This document shows positions 61,190 to 64,000 of a DNA stretch of 64,000 nt, in pieces (within the stretch, counting starts at the first letter, position 1; every line of letters begins with the position of its first letter). This stretch comes from Rallus limicola. Lineage: Eukaryota > Chordata > Aves > Gruiformes > Rallidae. The notes under the pieces were generated by a model. The model saw only the letters and a program-made list of their open reading frames with translations. It made no database searches and was not told where the DNA came from. Both the position numbers and the translations under genes were made by a program. The stretch is taken from assembly GCA_022605955.1 (NCBI GenBank), contig JAKCOZ010000011.1, forward strand, positions 8,871,990 through 8,935,989. The letters run 5' to 3'.

Positions 61190-62270
61190 ACTTCTAAGAT
61201 AGCCTCTTTTTCTCTATAAGCCAATCTTCCTTCATAACTTATGCACTCAGACCCTTAATCATTTTGCATGGCCTTTGCTGTGCCTTTTCATTATCAGCAA
61301 TGTCCTTCCTATAATAAGTGGAGTTGATTCAGCTGATACTCATTAGATATGCTGTCTCCTCCAAATACCAAATGTTCCTGCAATATTCAGAGGAATTTCA
61401 GTGAACGTGGTGTGGGGAGGTGAAAAGGAGGGAGACAGCCATCTAATCTTCCAAACTTAAGTGTAATTTTGTTTGCAATGACTTTGAATATGAACTTACA
61501 TAGTTGTAAATCAGCTGTCATGCTTGGCTGTGTACTCTGTTGGCTCCATGTATGATCATGTCCCTTTCTAACACTTGCCCCTCACCAAAACCTTATAGAG
61601 GGGAGAAAATCCTGCATTTTCTTGAGTTACATGATGTAAGCTGATGGGGCCCCTTCAGCCCTTCCAAACAGATCCCAATTCACTGTGTTAAGAGATGGAT
61701 GGGGCACAGGTAGCAGCTTCTGCCGACTTCCTCCTCTGCTTGATATATAACTAAATGACATCTTGATTTTACCAGGAATTTCTTTAGCAGTAGGATCAAC
61801 ACTAACAATATGAGGTCATATTATGGCCCCGTCACTCTGATGACTTTAAAAAGGCTGTGTGGCAGGTACATTAGAAGGGAATTTGGCTTAAGGAGACCAG
61901 AAGTGCACAATATTTCTAATGTAGTCTCATTACTGCCCTATTTAACAGAAAAAGACACTGATTATATATACAATGTAAATCCCAAGGCCTTTTCTGCTTC
62001 TGCCAAACACTGTAGAGAGGGATTTACTGCATTATCCATTATCACGTCCAAGTCTATTCTTGGTTTGTATTGTGCTTCATTTTAGGCTATAGTCTCTGTG
62101 GATAGTTTTGATCCTCCCTTCTCTCATTACTTTATACTTCTCTGTGCTGAACTGCATAAGCCAATTATCAGACCATAAACCTCATCTATCCAAAACATTT
62201 TGAATGCGTATGCTCTGTGCCTTTGTGGCTGCTGCCCTCCTCCTATTTTGTGCCATTATCAGACAAAGGC
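61190..62270 (-). mobile_element. Ancient LINE (CR1/L3-like), split by an insertion
   Basis: The plus strand resembles the reverse complement of old CR1/L3-type LINEs in two parts. Part one (61190-61323) has CATTTTGCATGGCCTTTGCT and 'CATTATCAGCAATGTCCTTC'. Part two (61896-62270) has ACCAGAAGTGCACAATATTT, 'CTAATGTAGTCTCATTACTG', 'CCATTATCACGTCCAAGTCT', 'CTTCTCTGTGCTGAACTGCA' and 'CTCATCTATCCAAAACATTT'. In the remembered consensus the two parts are adjacent, so 61324-61891 is an insertion. The copy encodes nothing. Confidence 0.52.
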
Positions 62271-62339
62271 ATATTTAAAATATTGTCATACACGCCCCCC
62301 CCCAACCCCTTTCAAAGTCATTCTTAATTAGATAATGAT

Positions 62340-62410
62340 TAATTAGATGTTTGTAAAGTACTTTGAAAAAACAAAGTGCTATGGAAGTGTAAAGTATTAT
62401 TATTAATATG
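62340..62410 (+). mobile_element. Ancient SINE/LINE-like tail with (ATT)n
   Basis: TTTGTAAAGTACTTTGAAAA followed by CAAAGTGCTATGGAAGTGTA and AAGTATTATTATTAATA matches the 3' tail type of old vertebrate retroposons (MIR-like: 'GCTTTGAGAT...GCTATATAA...ATTATTATT'). Family assignment is uncertain. Confidence 0.42.
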
Positions 62411-63865
62411 CATCGTCGTGTTATTAATACTGAGCTTTGCTGCAGCAACCCTGTCATTACTGTTCGTCATCCTGAATTGTCCGCTCTTTTCCAGCGCAAG
62501 CCATTTCCTCTTTGCAAGCCAGCTTTTAATCCAATTCAGCGCATTTACCCTTTGTAATGTGCTCTCTGACTTAGTAAAGAAATCTCTCTGTAGTGTCATG
62601 TGGCACCAGAAGCAGTTGTGAAATGCAGACAGATTATGTGACCATCCTTTTCCCTTGCATTAACAATCCAGCAATGTGTTCAAAGAATTCAAGCCAAATT
62701 GGCACACATGCTTTTCTTTTTAAGAATCCATGTAGTATCACCCTTACTGGGGGGTTGCACTATATTGTGAGTACCCCTGTTGTGCAGAAAAAAATGCAGA
62801 GAACAAGACTGCTGACCTCGTCAGATGAAGCTCGGCAGGAATGCAGAAGATTGTCTTGGTTAGTTTCAGATGGTGAATTAAAAGAGGCAAAAGATGGAAA
62901 GCGCATTTGAAAGACAAGGCACTTCTCTATGGTAATGCCCTGCTCTACTCTAAGACACCACCTAGTTCAAAGTTTACAGAGTTGTTGATTTAAAAAAAAA
63001 AACAACTGCTAAAAGTCAGTAAAACAGTCCTAAGCCTAAAGCTATCTAAACTGTAAGTAGCCTTTTCAGCTGAAAATTATGCGTTCAGTTAACACAACTG
63101 ATGCAAATACACTCACTTGGCAGTCTCTGCTCATCTACATCTGTTGGAACAGTGTGAGATCTGCTTGCCTGTTGGTCAGAGCCTTGCTCCAACATACAGG
63201 TTCCAGGCAATTATAAGTTTACATGGGCAGACTTGAAAACACTGTGGAAAAATTCGCTTTTCTTCAGGAAGTCCCTTCACTGTGCCAGCTGAACAACATT
63301 GGCAACATATGCCAGCTACAGTCAATTACACTAGCTTATACTAATGTGACATGCAGAAGTAAAGGCAGGCAAAGAGTCCGTGGCTCTTACTGGCTGCCAA
63401 AAAGAAAAGCTGTATTGCCCTAGGAGCTCCAAAGCCCATAAAGACCACATTGGGGTATAAGCATTAGAGTCAGATGGAAGGAAGAAATATTGAAATGGTT
63501 AATAAATGAAATTGAAATTTGGATCTTGTCCCAAGAAATAGCTGACAATCTACCAGCCCAGAGCTCTGTGGTAGTCAGAAGCAGCCCTATAGTAAAGAGG
63601 AGCAGAAAACAAGATCTATAGTCAATAACCTTTATGTCTAGGAAAAGACCCTGAATGGGACTGTGCATAGTGCGGTTATAGCTTTGCCTAGCAGATTAGC
63701 CATCTTACTCCTAGTCAAAGCTAAGACAAAAATCAATAGGAACCCCTGCTATAGCTACAGGATCCAAAGCCAATAATGCTGGTTACATTTTCTGGAATTA
63801 AAGTTGGTTTGCTTTTATGCTGCTGACCTTCCTAAGGCTAAATATGTAATCACCGATTCTATTGT
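62411..63865. other. Unassigned stretch, possible conserved block at its left
   Basis: From about 62411 to 62640 the sequence has few simple repeats, keeps some CpGs and holds a CCAATTCAGCGCATTTACCC stretch; it may be conserved non-coding DNA. Nothing else is recognised up to the CR1 at the right edge. Confidence 0.4.
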
Positions 63866-64000
63866 TCACAGAATCATAAAATAGTTTGGGTTGGAAGGGA
63901 TCTTTCAAAGATCATCTTGTTGCAACTTTCTGCCATGGGCAGAGACACCCTCCACCAGCCCAGGGTGCCCAAAGCCCCAACCAACCTGGCCTTGAACCCT
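63866..64000 (-). mobile_element. CR1 LINE 3' end, runs off the window
   Basis: The plus strand reads CACAGAATCATAAAATAGTT, then TGGGTTGGAAGGGATCTTTC, AAAGATCATCTTGTTGCAAC, TGCCATGGGCAGAGACACCC and CCAACCAACCTGGCCTTGAA: the reverse complement of the avian CR1 3' end. The element continues past position 64000, so its 5' truncation point is not visible. Confidence 0.97.

Noticed and set aside
1..64000. tRNA, rRNA, snRNA genes, mitochondrial inserts, CRISPR or bacterial-type operons
   Set aside because: I looked for typical internal promoter words, conserved RNA words and gene-dense layout, and saw none; the window is vertebrate non-coding DNA.

Overview
The window looks like bird nuclear DNA: AT-rich, without a recognisable protein-coding gene, and filled mainly with CR1 LINE fragments and solo endogenous-retrovirus LTRs. 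The strongest signs are several CR1 3' ends with the avian hallmark (a GGTTGGAAGGGACCTT-type stretch followed by short ATTCTATGA-type tails) and LTRs of two families that I know, from memory, to be common in bird genomes. The LTR types suggest a neoavian rather than a galliform bird, but that is inference. The open reading frames are short, many lie inside repeats, and none resembles a known host protein. I read the window as intergenic DNA or part of a very large intron.

Layout. 1-14 kb: a solo LTR (954-1536), a deleted CR1 (3297-3705), an ancient CR1 in two pieces (5610-6090 and 6240-6620), a long unremarkable stretch, and a scrap of ancient CR1 (13330-13500). 14-28 kb: four younger CR1 pieces (14074, 14462, 19958, 23924), a candidate conserved non-coding block (about 15480-16060), a small CpG cluster (21187-21220), and a degenerate 1.4-kb ancient CR1 (26311-27724), followed by an (AT)n tract that abuts a CR1 (27985-28606). 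28-45 kb: a 2.5-kb ancient CR1 on the minus strand (32101-34560), a younger CR1 (41250-41909) and a weak ancient CR1 (44190-45060).

45-54.5 kb is the most structured part. It holds two related LTRs of about 1.19 kb in opposite orientations, 6.2 kb apart. The left copy (45739-46925) has perfect 5-bp target-site duplications (ACATA). The right copy (53165-54359) sits inside another, shortened LTR (52962-54432), which has its own perfect 5-bp duplication (ACTAT). The two 1.19-kb copies diverge very unevenly along their length. 55-64 kb: an old CR1 (55990-56390), a second LTR of the 954-1536 type (59205-59724), an ancient LINE split by a 568-bp unexplained insertion (61190-62270), a SINE-like tail (62340-62410), and a CR1 that runs off the right edge (63866-64000).

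No genes work together here, and I found no support for a new biological system. The observations most worth checking are the nested and inverted LTR structure with its mosaic divergence, the insertion in the ancient LINE, two or three candidate non-coding conserved blocks, and three weak exon-like stretches. All repeat identifications come from reading the sequence against remembered consensus sequences; no database search was run.
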